A stretch of 35,922 nt of DNA from Deltaproteobacteria bacterium (GCA_016186945.1 JACPKR010000008.1:67950-103871); one strand, 5' to 3'; counted from the stretch's first letter, positions 23,389 through 31,650 are shown. Notes: generated from the sequence alone by a model not told the origin. A program made the numbers and translations.

Positions 23389-24819
23389 ATGAAATGGGAT
23401 TACGCTCCAGCCCCAGAGTCTACAGCACTTATTAAACTTAAGCCGAAGTACGATCTCTTCATCGACGGTAAATTTGTAAAACCGCACTCTCGCAAATATT
23501 TCGATACCATCAACCCTGCGACTGAAGAAAAACTGAGTGAAGTCGCTCTGGCCGACCAGACGGATATCGACCTTGCCGTAAAGGCTGCGCGGAAAGCCTA
23601 TGAGAAATCGTGGTCGAAACTCAAACCCATCGAACGTGCGAAATACATCTACCGCATCGCTCGCCAGCTTCAGGAAAAAGCAAGGGAATTTGCGATCGTC
23701 GAAAGTATGGACGGGGGCAAACCGATCCGAGAATCGCGCGACATCGACGTTCCTCTAGCACTTGCTCATTTCTTCTACCACGCCGGCTGGGCAGACAAAC
23801 TTGAATATGCCCTGCCTCATAGAAAACCCAGGGCGCTAGGTGTAGCCGCACAAATCATTCCGTGGAATTTCCCGCTACTGATGGCAGCCTGGAAAATCGC
23901 CCCTGCGCTTGCTTGCGGAAACACGGTTGTTCTCAAACCTGCAGAAACAACTCCCCTCACGGCAATGCTTCTGGCTCAGCTCATCCAGGAAGCAGACTTG
24001 CCCCCGGGAGTCGTCAACATCGTCACAGGCTTCGGAGACACGGGCGCCCAACTCGTGCAACACCCTGACGTAGACAAGGTCGCCTTCACCGGCTCGACAG
24101 AAGTAGGTAAGCTCATCGCCCAAGCAGTGGCAGGAACCAACAAACGCCTGACCCTTGAACTGGGAGGAAAAGCGGCGAATATAATTTTCGAAGACGCCCC
24201 CCTCGACCAAGCTGTGGAAGGGATTATCAACGGTATCTACTTTAATCAGGGCCACGTTTGCTGTGCCGGTTCACGTCTGCTCATCCAAGAAGGTGTAGTA
24301 GAGACTGTTATACAGAAATTAAAAGACCGCATGGCCACCCTGCGGGTGGGTGACCCGCTCGACAAAAATACCGACGTGGGTGCCATCAATTCCATGGAGC
24401 AAGTCAAGAAGATCAAAAGCCTGGTTAAGTCGGGTATCGACGAAGGTTGTGAGTTCTACCAGCAGCCTTGCAAAGTTCCAGACAAGGGGTTTTGGTTCGC
24501 CCCCAGCTTCTTCACTAAGGTGGCCCAGTCGCACCGCATCGCCAACGAAGAGATTTTCGGCCCCGTTCTTGCGATCCTCACGTTTCGCACCCCTGAGGAA
24601 GCTGCGGAAAAAGCAAACAACACCGCCTTCGGCCTGTCTGCAGGCGTATGGACCGACAAAGGCTCAAAGATTTTCAAGCTCTCCAAGGCAATGCGCGCGG
24701 GTGTCGTGTGGGCAAACACCTACAATAAGTTCGACCCCACAAGTCCGTTCGGAGGTTACAAGGAGTCGGGCTACGGGCGAGAGGGAGGACTTCATGGCCT
24801 GAAAGGGTACCTGCGATGA
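23389..24819 (+). CDS. aldehyde dehydrogenase, catalytic half of a split ALDH16
   Basis: 476 aa NAD(P)-dependent ALDH. Cofactor motif AQIIPWNFPLLMAAWKIAPALACGNT, VVLKPAE, the FTGSTEVGK loop, Glu257 in LELGGKAA, and catalytic Cys291 in NQGHVCCAGSR; then EIFGPVLAILTF and the PFGGYKESGYGREGG end. The likely substrate is acetaldehyde from DeoC, which lies 8 bp upstream. The next gene overlaps by 4 bp and encodes a truncated second ALDH domain. Together (476 + 291 aa) they match the two-domain plan of bacterial ALDH16, which is usually one chain. The match to ALDH16 is by layout and resemblance, not by alignment. Confidence 0.9.
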   Translation: MKWDYAPAPESTALIKLKPKYDLFIDGKFVKPHSRKYFDTINPATEEKLSEVALADQTDIDLAVKAARKAYEKSWSKLKPIERAKYIYRIARQLQEKAREFAIVESMDGGKPIRESRDIDVPLALAHFFYHAGWADKLEYALPHRKPRALGVAAQIIPWNFPLLMAAWKIAPALACGNTVVLKPAETTPLTAMLLAQLIQEADLPPGVVNIVTGFGDTGAQLVQHPDVDKVAFTGSTEVGKLIAQAVAGTNKRLTLELGGKAANIIFEDAPLDQAVEGIINGIYFNQGHVCCAGSRLLIQEGVVETVIQKLKDRMATLRVGDPLDKNTDVGAINSMEQVKKIKSLVKSGIDEGCEFYQQPCKVPDKGFWFAPSFFTKVAQSHRIANEEIFGPVLAILTFRTPEEAAEKANNTAFGLSAGVWTDKGSKIFKLSKAMRAGVVWANTYNKFDPTSPFGGYKESGYGREGGLHGLKGYLR

Positions 24820-25691
24820 AACGAACAAACGTTCTCAAAACTTACAAACTTTTTATCAATGGCCAATTTCCCCGCAGTGAGTCGGGTCACTACTTCCAGG
24901 TGAAAGATCCCGAGACGAAAAAGATACTCGCTAATCTTGCCCGGGCCTCACGAAAAGATTTACGAGATGCGGTGAAAGCCGCGCGTGGAGCCTTCCCTTC
25001 TTGGTCAGGGAAAACAGCATACAATCGCGGGCAAATTCTTTACCGCATTGCAGAGATGCTGGAAGCCAGACGGACCGAATTCGCGGAGGCCATTATCGCA
25101 AGTACAGGGGCGAAACGTTCACAAGCCGATGACGAGGTAAGTGTCAGCATCGACCGAATGATATGGTACGCAGGATGGGCGGATAAATTTTCACAAGTGT
25201 TCAGCTCAGTAAACCCTGTGGCCCTGCCCTACTTCAACTTCACTATGCCCGAAGCTATGGGTGTCGTGGGAATTGTCGCAGCAGATGAACTGTCGCTACT
25301 TCCCCTTGTTTCGCAACTTGCTCCCGCAATCGTATCGGGAAACACAAGTCTTGTACTTGCCTCGGACAGCTTTCCCCTACCAGCTATTCTCTTCGCTGAA
25401 GTCTTGGCAACATCTGACGTCCCCCCAGGGGTGATCAACATCTTGACCGGACCTAGGAAGGAACTTCTCCCCCACCTTGCTAAGCACATGGATGTCAACG
25501 CTGTTCACTATGTGGGCCAGAACTCGGAAACACGGAAGCTTCTACAGACCGAAGGGGCTGCGAACGTCAAACGCATCATCGCCAGTGAAAAACCAAACGG
25601 CGACGGATGGTTTTCAGAGAAAGCTCAATCTCCCTACCTCATAGAAGCGTTCGTGGAAATGAAGACTACCTGGCACCCCGTAGGGACTTAG
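24816..25691 (+). CDS. truncated ALDH-like domain without catalytic residues
   Basis: 291 aa. It aligns by eye with the first half of an ALDH: YKLFINGQFPRSESG, RGAFPSWSGKTAYNRGQILYRIAEMLE, then a degenerate cofactor region where PWNFPLL is replaced by ADELSLL, and APAIVSGNTSLVLASD. It ends before the catalytic Glu and Cys regions, so it should be non-catalytic. The ATG at 24816 shares ATGA with the stop of the upstream ALDH, so the two proteins are made in coupled fashion. In ALDH16 enzymes a domain of this size is fused behind the active domain and shapes the dimer; a partner role is the best inference. It is not a decayed full-length gene: the frame is clean. Confidence 0.8.
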   Translation: MKRTNVLKTYKLFINGQFPRSESGHYFQVKDPETKKILANLARASRKDLRDAVKAARGAFPSWSGKTAYNRGQILYRIAEMLEARRTEFAEAIIASTGAKRSQADDEVSVSIDRMIWYAGWADKFSQVFSSVNPVALPYFNFTMPEAMGVVGIVAADELSLLPLVSQLAPAIVSGNTSLVLASDSFPLPAILFAEVLATSDVPPGVINILTGPRKELLPHLAKHMDVNAVHYVGQNSETRKLLQTEGAANVKRIIASEKPNGDGWFSEKAQSPYLIEAFVEMKTTWHPVGT

Positions 25692-25713
25692 ACCTTCGTT
25701 CGTCTTGACGGAC

Positions 25714-25841
25714 TAAGCCACTTGGGGCAAGGAGGTGGTTTGGAGGAAACTGCGCAGCTGGTTCCTCCAAGAAATCCGGGGGAGGCGACGCTTCCCTCGC
25801 CCCCCCAAACCCCCCTCTCCCTATTTGCCCCAAGTGGCTTA
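25714..25841 (+). repeat. Family A palindromic repeat, copy 7, with 17-bp perfect terminal inverted repeats
   Basis: Ends TAAGCCACTTGGGGCAA (25714-25730) and its exact complement at 25825-25841. Core at 25728-25775, GC-rich module at 25777-25802. The block 25722-25849 is an inverted copy of 27589-27716 with a single difference over 128 bp. Confidence 0.9.
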
Positions 25842-25863
25842 CGCATTACCTACGTCCCCCTGC

Positions 25864-27507
25864 TTAGGTTGACGATACGAGGGATTCCCGAATGCTAATC
25901 ACCGATTCTTTCTCTTCCTTGATCTTGCGGTAAAGAGCAGCAAGCTCAGAGACAAGGTTCATGCCCTCTGCTAACCTGTACGCATTGGCATCAAGACTGG
26001 CCAAAGTCTTAAAATGACTTGCGGTGAAAACTGCAGAAAAGAGTGACATAGCAACACCCGTCCATTTTTTTACACGACCTGCATTGACCCAACCTATTTG
26101 CTCATTAGGCTTAAGTTTGACTGTCTGAGCGGTTCTAATATGTACCTGCAAAATCTCTTGGCGACTTGTCCAAGCTTTGAAATCCTGATACTCCGCTTTT
26201 CTCCTAACCCAGTCGTCTTTGAAGAAATTGAGGCGTTCCCTTATCGTTCCAATGGCATCATAGTATGTCTTCTCGTTTGTACCGAGCCACTTTACCTGAG
26301 CGGTCGCTGCTAGGCTTCTAGTAGCTCGATAGTTCTCCCAGATACCTCTCTGAATCTCTTCTAACCGGTTATCAAGGGTCAACACCGTATTTTGATAATA
26401 GCTGATATCAGCAATACGATCCGGATTAATAATAAAATCAGCTCCCGGAAGCAGATGTCGCCTTAAAAAAGTTTTAACTTGCGGCGTTTTAATGTCTGCA
26501 TCCAAGCTTTGCAATTTGTTGTTAAAATCTATCACTGCCTTATTGATATAATCCTGCACTGCCTCCCATTCTCGGCTCAATTTTCGCATATTATCCTGAA
26601 GTCTGCTTGATTCCTGAACCCATTTGGCATATTCGTCAAAGTCAGCTTGCTTTTCTCGCTTGGCTTCCCATTCCTTCTCCTGGTAAAACCCTCGGTAGGT
26701 CATCAGGATACCTCCGGCAAAGCCGACTGCTCCCATCCCTAACAACACTCCTGCATAAACGCGCTCAAGAGTTATCGAGAGATCGCTTTTCTTTTTTTCT
26801 TCTTTCTCTTCATTTTCGCTTTCGCTGGTGCTTGTAAGTTTTTCGGACGTTTCTTTTTCGAGTTCGGTAGAAATATTGCTGAGCATGACTGCCGAGCAAA
26901 GCTCAGGAGACACCTCATCTAGTTGACGTTGCATCATTTTGCCGGTTTCTGTCTCCTTGGCGTCAGGATTTTCCTCTAGGTAGCGACGCATCACATCTCG
27001 GGAGGTCTGGCAATATTCTCGAATACGCGCTTCGTGTTCATAGATCTGAAGCAACCGTGCGTGCTTTTCAGGGTCGTTGGGAGCTTGATAAAAGCTGTGA
27101 GGCCCTGACCATTCTCCACATGTTTGTGCTTTGGCAGTACACCCTCTGATAAAGATATTAACCACGCCACTTTGTTTGAGAGGAAAATCATCGACTCCCT
27201 CGATAAAACTGTAGGGATTTTCCTGAGTGGGATCACATTGGGGAGCCAATGTATCAGTGCAAACTGCCATCTGGTATAGCTGAACGGCATCCCCTCCTTG
27301 CGCAGAAATTGCTAATCCATTGAGTCCCTCCACCAGCGAAACAGGTGTGAGACTCACTTTTTTCACAGCTAATGTCTCGGCGGAAGCCTGTGCTTGCAAA
27401 AAAGCTGCTTTTTCAATACTTGGCATGTCGTCAACTCGTGCCTTCCTCACCTGACAGGAGGCTGAAAGCAATGCCAAGACAGCAATCAAACGAGAGGCCT
27501 TGTACAT
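25864..27507 (-). CDS. large lipoprotein with an internal membrane segment, unknown function
   Basis: 547 aa, no family recognised. The signal ends LSASC (Cys18), a lipobox. Residues up to about 150 are mixed, with several cysteines (MAVCTDTLAPQCDP, IRGCTAKAQTCGEW) that could form disulfides. Then come an acidic/lysine-rich low-complexity stretch (TSESENEEKEEKKKSD), one hydrophobic helix (VYAGVLLGMGAVGFAGGILM) and a long charged coiled-coil-like region. Near the C-terminus is another weakly hydrophobic segment (KKWTGVAMSLFSAVFTA). It stands alone between two nearly identical inverted repeat copies and is more AT-rich than its neighbours, so it may be a mobile or exchangeable cargo gene. Start at ATG 27507. 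Confidence 0.75.
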   Translation of the reverse strand: MYKASRLIAVLALLSASCQVRKARVDDMPSIEKAAFLQAQASAETLAVKKVSLTPVSLVEGLNGLAISAQGGDAVQLYQMAVCTDTLAPQCDPTQENPYSFIEGVDDFPLKQSGVVNIFIRGCTAKAQTCGEWSGPHSFYQAPNDPEKHARLLQIYEHEARIREYCQTSRDVMRRYLEENPDAKETETGKMMQRQLDEVSPELCSAVMLSNISTELEKETSEKLTSTSESENEEKEEKKKSDLSITLERVYAGVLLGMGAVGFAGGILMTYRGFYQEKEWEAKREKQADFDEYAKWVQESSRLQDNMRKLSREWEAVQDYINKAVIDFNNKLQSLDADIKTPQVKTFLRRHLLPGADFIINPDRIADISYYQNTVLTLDNRLEEIQRGIWENYRATRSLAATAQVKWLGTNEKTYYDAIGTIRERLNFFKDDWVRRKAEYQDFKAWTSRQEILQVHIRTAQTVKLKPNEQIGWVNAGRVKKWTGVAMSLFSAVFTASHFKTLASLDANAYRLAEGMNLVSELAALYRKIKEEKESVISIRESLVSST

Positions 27508-27588
27508 AAACGTTCCCTGGAGAGTTTGGATGATCTTACAATCGTATATCGTAAATCAATCCACCTCCACACATTTCCAGCTGCTGGC

Positions 27589-27716
27589 GTAATGCGTAAG
27601 CCACTTGGGGCAAATAGGGAGAGGGGGGTTTGGGGGGGCGAGTGAAGCGTCGCCTCCCCCGGATTTCTTGGAGGAACCAGCTGCGCAGTTTCCTCCAAAC
27701 CACCTCCTTGCCCCAA
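27589..27716 (-). repeat. Family A palindromic repeat, copy 8 (partner of copy 7)
   Basis: Core in minus orientation at 27663-27710. Left end TAAGCCACTTGGGGCAA at 27597-27613; the right end keeps TTGCCCCA, then diverges. It is inverted relative to copy 7 and differs from it at one base in 128. Confidence 0.9.
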
Positions 27717-27762
27717 TGATTGGGTCCATGGGTTTTCTAGGCTCCTTTACTACGTTTTCAGC

Positions 27763-28935
27763 CTAGTCTCCTCGACCTGCCGTATGCTCAGCGAGCAAGG
27801 TCGCCAAAGATTGAACTCTCACCCGTCCGGAAAAGAGCGGAAAAGAGTCCGATTCAGGAGTCACAACATGAAGCGTATTGATTGCCAAACTGTCCATCGT
27901 CCTTTGCAGATGAGAATCTAAGTTTGGATTTGAGGAAGTTTTAAATTCAAACGCTTGCAGTTTCCCACGTTTTGAAAAAAGAAGGTCAATTTCCTCACCT
28001 TGATGGCTGCGGAAAAAGCCAATGGGGGGCTTTGGTTGGAAGCGCTCCAGGATGTGTCTTATGGCAAATCCTTCCCACACACTGCCAAAGCCAGGATGAT
28101 TGTACAAATCACTAAATTCTTCCAAATCAAGAAGACTATTAAAGACACCTGAATCGGAGAGATAATATTTTGCCGCCTTGACCAAGCGTTTCTTAAGGTT
28201 AACTTCGTATGGATCTAAGCGAAAAAGCATGAACGATCCTGTAAGAATATCAAGATATCTCTTTATCGTGGGGTGAGTGACGTCTAAGGATTGCCCCAAT
28301 TTCGAGTAGTTCATCACCTGACCATTACAATGAGCAAGCATCAACCACAGCCTACGCATGAGCGAAGGAGAGCAGTCGAAGCCCATCAAACTCAGATCTC
28401 TTTCCATAAAAGTCGAGAGAAAGTTCTCACGCCAAGAAAGGCTAACTTGACTGTTCTTAGCAAACAAGCTGTCAGGAAACCCGCCCCGTTCAAGGAGCAC
28501 ACGCCACGAAAATTTTTTATGGCTCATTTCATCAATAAAAAATGGTTTAAGCTCATGGTAAGCGATCCTGCCCGCCAAGGTTTCAGATGCCTGTCTTAAA
28601 AGCTCGGGAGAAGTCGAACCAAGAACCAGAAAGCGACCGGGTCGACGCCGCTCGTCGACGAGTGACCTGAGAACTGGAAATATTTCAGGCCGGCGCTGCA
28701 CCTCATCCAGGCAAATAAGTTTACCCTGGTGCTCGCGAAGGAAGAACTGGGCGTCAGTCAGCCTTGCCAAATCAGACGGCCGTTCTAAGTCCAAATAAAG
28801 GGAATCCGCGAAATCCCTGCAAATTGTCTTCGCAAGTGTCGTTTTTCCAACTTGCCTCGGGCCCAGGATCCCAACAACCGGAAATGAAGATAGACTCTCC
28901 CTGACACTTGATTCTATTTTTCTTTTTATTTCCAT
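27763..28935 (-). CDS. AAA-type ATPase with DUF4143-like C-terminus
   Basis: 390 aa. Walker A is GPRQVGKTTLAK, Walker B-like LICLDEVQRRPE, then LGSTSPELLRQASETLAGR, ELKPF and a winged-helix-like middle (YSKLGQSLDVTHPTIKRYLDIL). The C-terminal region (YYLSDSGVFNSL, GSVWEGFAIRHIL, GEEIDLLFSKRGKLQAFEFK) carries the E...D...E-x-K arrangement of a PD-(D/E)xK-like nuclease fold. These proteins are widespread, often single, and their function is poorly known. ATG at 28935; a TTG at 28980 would lie inside the inverted repeat 28955-28987 that sits just upstream. Confidence 0.85.
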   Translation of the reverse strand: MEIKRKIESSVRESLSSFPVVGILGPRQVGKTTLAKTICRDFADSLYLDLERPSDLARLTDAQFFLREHQGKLICLDEVQRRPEIFPVLRSLVDERRRPGRFLVLGSTSPELLRQASETLAGRIAYHELKPFFIDEMSHKKFSWRVLLERGGFPDSLFAKNSQVSLSWRENFLSTFMERDLSLMGFDCSPSLMRRLWLMLAHCNGQVMNYSKLGQSLDVTHPTIKRYLDILTGSFMLFRLDPYEVNLKKRLVKAAKYYLSDSGVFNSLLDLEEFSDLYNHPGFGSVWEGFAIRHILERFQPKPPIGFFRSHQGEEIDLLFSKRGKLQAFEFKTSSNPNLDSHLQRTMDSLAINTLHVVTPESDSFPLFSGRVRVQSLATLLAEHTAGRGD

Positions 28936-28954
28936 CCGTTGGCGTTCTTTCAGT

Positions 28955-28987
28955 ATGAAAATTGAAAATGCGGGTTTCAATTTTCAT
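28955..28987. promoter_or_regulatory. 13-bp perfect inverted repeat upstream of the ATPase gene, possible operator
   Basis: ATGAAAATTGAAA (28955-28967) and TTTCAATTTTCAT (28975-28987), separated by ATGCGGG. It lies 20 bp upstream of the ATPase start codon, where a dimeric repressor or a leader hairpin could act. It is unlike the repeat families of the window. Confidence 0.5.
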
Positions 28988-29010
28988 GATAAGCGAATTT
29001 GGCGGAAGGT

Positions 29011-29084
29011 CAATATCTAAAGTTTTTTGGGGGGAGGTGTGGAGGGGAACTTTTTTTCAAAAAAGGTCCTCTCCACAAATTCTA
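29011..29084. repeat. Family B palindromic repeat, copy 4 (inverted)
   Basis: Reads CAATATCTAAAG, the G-run, the hairpin 29039-29076 with arms GTGGAGGGGAAC and GTCCTCTCCAC, then AAATTCTA. The TAG stop of pgpA (29082-29084) is the last three bases of the copy. Confidence 0.85.
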
Positions 29085-29558
29085 TTTCTCAAAGATCCAC
29101 AGCACGAAAGCTGCAGCCCCTCCCGCGAGGATATCGTCGAAAAGAGTGGCGAAGGGATGGTGCCAGCGTCGATCGACTACGCGAATAGGCCAGGGTTTGA
29201 TGATGTCGAAAGTTCGAAAGAGGACAAAACCCAGGAGCAAATTCCCCCACACGGGTGCAAACCATACGGAGGTCAGAAACTGCCCTACAACCTCGTCAAT
29301 GACAATACGTCCGTCATCGTGGGGCCATGATGTTTCGATACCCCGTATGGAAATGTGAGCAAATACCGCGAGTGCCACTCCAAGAAGCGTCGCCGAAACC
29401 AGAAAGGAACTCGTCACCCCTCCCCACATTGCTTTAAGCAGAAGGTGGAAGAAGGCTGCCAAGAGAAGGCCCACCAGTGATCCCCAGGTCCCTGGGAAAA
29501 ACCTTAGCTCCCCCAGACCACCGACTGTGACGATAAGGCGTGCGGTTTTCGTCTTCAA
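29082..29558 (-). CDS. pgpA: phosphatidylglycerophosphatase A
   Basis: Removes phosphate from phosphatidylglycerol phosphate, the step after PgsA, at the inner membrane. 158 aa with GGLGELRFFPGTWGSLVG, DDGRIVIDEVVGQ (metal-binding acidic residues), LFRTFDIIKPWPI and ATLFDDILAGGAAA, all family motifs, and several hydrophobic helices. ATG at 29558 overlaps the end of the biotin-carrier gene by 4 bp, so it is the last gene of the carboxylase operon. Its stop codon lies in a family B repeat. Confidence 0.93.
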   Translation of the reverse strand: MKTKTARLIVTVGGLGELRFFPGTWGSLVGLLLAAFFHLLLKAMWGGVTSSFLVSATLLGVALAVFAHISIRGIETSWPHDDGRIVIDEVVGQFLTSVWFAPVWGNLLLGFVLFRTFDIIKPWPIRVVDRRWHHPFATLFDDILAGGAAAFVLWIFEK

Positions 29559-30121
29559 GTTTCTATCTCTGGTGCGGTTGAAAACAAAGCATCCCCCATT
29601 GTAATCTTCCCCTTGTCTTTAACATAAATGTCACGAACGACCCCTGTCAGTTCGGACAGAATTTTGTTTTCCATCTTCATCGCTTCTATGACGGCAACTT
29701 CGTCCCCAGCTTGAATACTGGCTCCTGGTGTCAAGAAAAGTTTTAGAATGGTACCTGTTAACGGGGAGTGCTGTTTTCCGGGAAGGGCCTTAGGCGTGAA
29801 TCGTTTTGCCAGGCGTGCCCGGCTTAACGGGCCAATGTCGGTTTCTACAACTGCCAGACCTGGCCCTGCGATCTGGAAGCGAACCCGCTTCTGTCCGTTG
29901 AACGGAAGCTTTTCAAAACTATGGTTGCGGACCCGAAAACAGCGCTCCATTGTCGGAAAATCTCCGGTCGACTCCGACACAAAGATAGCCTGATGAACGG
30001 GATCCCATCGGAGGAAGAATCGTTTGCCTCCAACATCTGCGAAAAACTTCTGCTGTGCTACCAAGCACGAGGGAAAGACAGCACGGTACGTTTTCTCTCC
30101 AAGTTTTACAAGCCACTCCAC
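29555..30121 (-). CDS. biotin carboxyl carrier subunit of an acyl-CoA carboxylase
   Basis: 188 aa from a GTG start at 30121 (GGGAG upstream). The C-terminal biotinyl domain has VIEAMKMENKI with the acceptor Lys149, preceded by SPLTGTILKLFLTPGASIQAGD. The N-terminal part corresponds to the BT-like connector found between the biotin carboxylase and biotinyl domains of propionyl-CoA carboxylase alpha chains (DPVHQAIFVSE, GPGLAVVETD). The gene begins 3 nt after the biotin carboxylase stop, so the alpha chain is split into two polypeptides (502 + 188 aa). Confidence 0.85.
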   Translation of the reverse strand: MEWLVKLGEKTYRAVFPSCLVAQQKFFADVGGKRFFLRWDPVHQAIFVSESTGDFPTMERCFRVRNHSFEKLPFNGQKRVRFQIAGPGLAVVETDIGPLSRARLAKRFTPKALPGKQHSPLTGTILKLFLTPGASIQAGDEVAVIEAMKMENKILSELTGVVRDIYVKDKGKITMGDALFSTAPEIET

Positions 30122-30124
30122 TTG

Positions 30125-31633
30125 CTACTCCCGTTTCGTCGCTTCCGATCGTGCCAGACGTTTCCAATGGCTCTCGCCCACGGGCGGTTCCATCTTGAAA
30201 TTCGACTCTTCCAAGGTCATCAAGCCAGCCAGAAGAACACAGACGTCATCGTCGACATGTTCCACCCTCGAGCGAGCTTTGTTTGCAAAGTAGGCCTCTT
30301 CATCTGCAATAAAGTGCGTGTGAATATTCCCTCTTTGGAAAGCGGGATGTATGAGCAGGGCTTCGTGAAAACTGATTGTGTTCGCTACACCTTCCAGGAG
30401 AAATTCCTGCAAACTGCTGCGCATCCTTGCCATGGCCTCCTCGCGCGTTCGTCCCCAAACCACCAGTTTCGCTAGGAGCGAATCATAGGTCGACGGCACA
30501 TCGTAGCCGGCTGTCAGGTGTGTGTCGACCCGTACATGCGGACCCGCGGGCAGGTGAAGGCGCTTGATGCGACCACTTTGCGGCATAAAGCCGCGCGCCG
30601 GATCTTCGGCGTTGATCCGAGCCTCCATCGACCAACCGTGTATCGACAGGTTCTCTTGGCGTATAGATAACGGCTCGCCTCCCGCAATCCGTATCTGCTC
30701 GGCAACGATGTCTGTGCCCGTAATCATTTCCGTAACGGGGTGTTCCACTTGTATGCGCGTGTTCATTTCCATAAAAAAAAGCTTGTCAGGATTCTCCCCG
30801 ATAAATTCAACCGTGCCCGTTCCGTGGTAACCTGCAGCCTGAGCTGCTTTCACAGCTATAGCTCCGTAATGTTCCCGTTGCTCTTTTGAGAGAAAGGCGC
30901 TGGGTGCCTCTTCAAACAGTTTCTGATGCCTGCGTTGAATGCTGCATTCCCGCTCGAAAAGATGGACACCGTTTCCGAATTGATCACAGAAAATCTGAAA
31001 TTCGATGTGCCGAGGTTTTTGCAGATAGCTTTCACAGAACACGTCCGCTCGGCCAAAGGCTGCTTGCGCTTCCCGCTGACAACTTTCAAACGCGTCTGCC
31101 AGTTCTTTCCTCTGGTTTACAATGCGCATCCCACGTCCACCTCCCCCGCCTGCTGCCTTGAGGATAAGGGGGAAGCCGATGCTCTTGGCTATTTCCTCCA
31201 ATTCCCCCACTCCCGCGATCGCATGATCACAGCCAGGCACGATGGGGACACCTTGCTTTTGCATAAGATTGCGCGCCCCGATTTTGTCCCCCATCAGCCG
31301 AATTGCCGATGGAGAAGGGCCTATGAATTTTGCAGAAGTCTGCGCCTCGATCGCTTCTGCAAACTCTGCATTTTCAGCCAGGAAACCGTAGCCGGGATGA
31401 ACCCCGTCTGCCCCACTCTCGCGAATACAACGAATAATCTTGGGGACGTTGAGGTAAGTTTCCAGGGAGTTCTGCCCCGGCAAATGAATGGCAAAGTCAG
31501 CAAGCGACACATGCATGCACTGACGGTCTACGTCGGAGAAAAGCGCTACACTTTCAATCCCAAGATCACGAAGGGAGCGGATGATCCGCACAGCGATTTC
31601 CCCCCGATTGGCTATCAACACTCGCTTAAACAA
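30125..31633 (-). CDS. biotin carboxylase subunit of an acyl-CoA carboxylase
   Basis: 502 aa. ATP-dependent carboxylation of biotin. Motifs: FKRVLIANRGEIAVRII at the start, HPGYGFLAENAEFA, the ATP-grasp loop AAGGGGGRGMRI, ERECSIQRRHQKLFEEAP and EMNTRIQVEHPVTEM with catalytic Arg and Glu. I place the start at TTG 31633, because it gives the standard MFKRVLIANRGE opening and lies 17 bp after the upstream stop. The ATG at 31708 would add 25 non-conserved residues and overlap the carboxyltransferase gene by 58 bp. It is the middle gene of the carboxyltransferase, biotin carboxylase, carrier order. Confidence 0.92.
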   Translation of the reverse strand: MFKRVLIANRGEIAVRIIRSLRDLGIESVALFSDVDRQCMHVSLADFAIHLPGQNSLETYLNVPKIIRCIRESGADGVHPGYGFLAENAEFAEAIEAQTSAKFIGPSPSAIRLMGDKIGARNLMQKQGVPIVPGCDHAIAGVGELEEIAKSIGFPLILKAAGGGGGRGMRIVNQRKELADAFESCQREAQAAFGRADVFCESYLQKPRHIEFQIFCDQFGNGVHLFERECSIQRRHQKLFEEAPSAFLSKEQREHYGAIAVKAAQAAGYHGTGTVEFIGENPDKLFFMEMNTRIQVEHPVTEMITGTDIVAEQIRIAGGEPLSIRQENLSIHGWSMEARINAEDPARGFMPQSGRIKRLHLPAGPHVRVDTHLTAGYDVPSTYDSLLAKLVVWGRTREEAMARMRSSLQEFLLEGVANTISFHEALLIHPAFQRGNIHTHFIADEEAYFANKARSRVEHVDDDVCVLLAGLMTLEESNFKMEPPVGESHWKRLARSEATKRE

Positions 31634-31650
31634 CGCTCGCCTCGTTTCCT

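Noticed and set aside
24816-25691. Decayed remnant of a duplicated ALDH gene
   Set aside because: The frame is clean and translationally coupled, and the size fits the second domain of ALDH16, so it is treated as a functional gene.
3857-27716. CRISPR array
   Set aside because: The repeats are kilobases apart, occur in both orientations and have genes between them; there are no regular spacers or cas genes.
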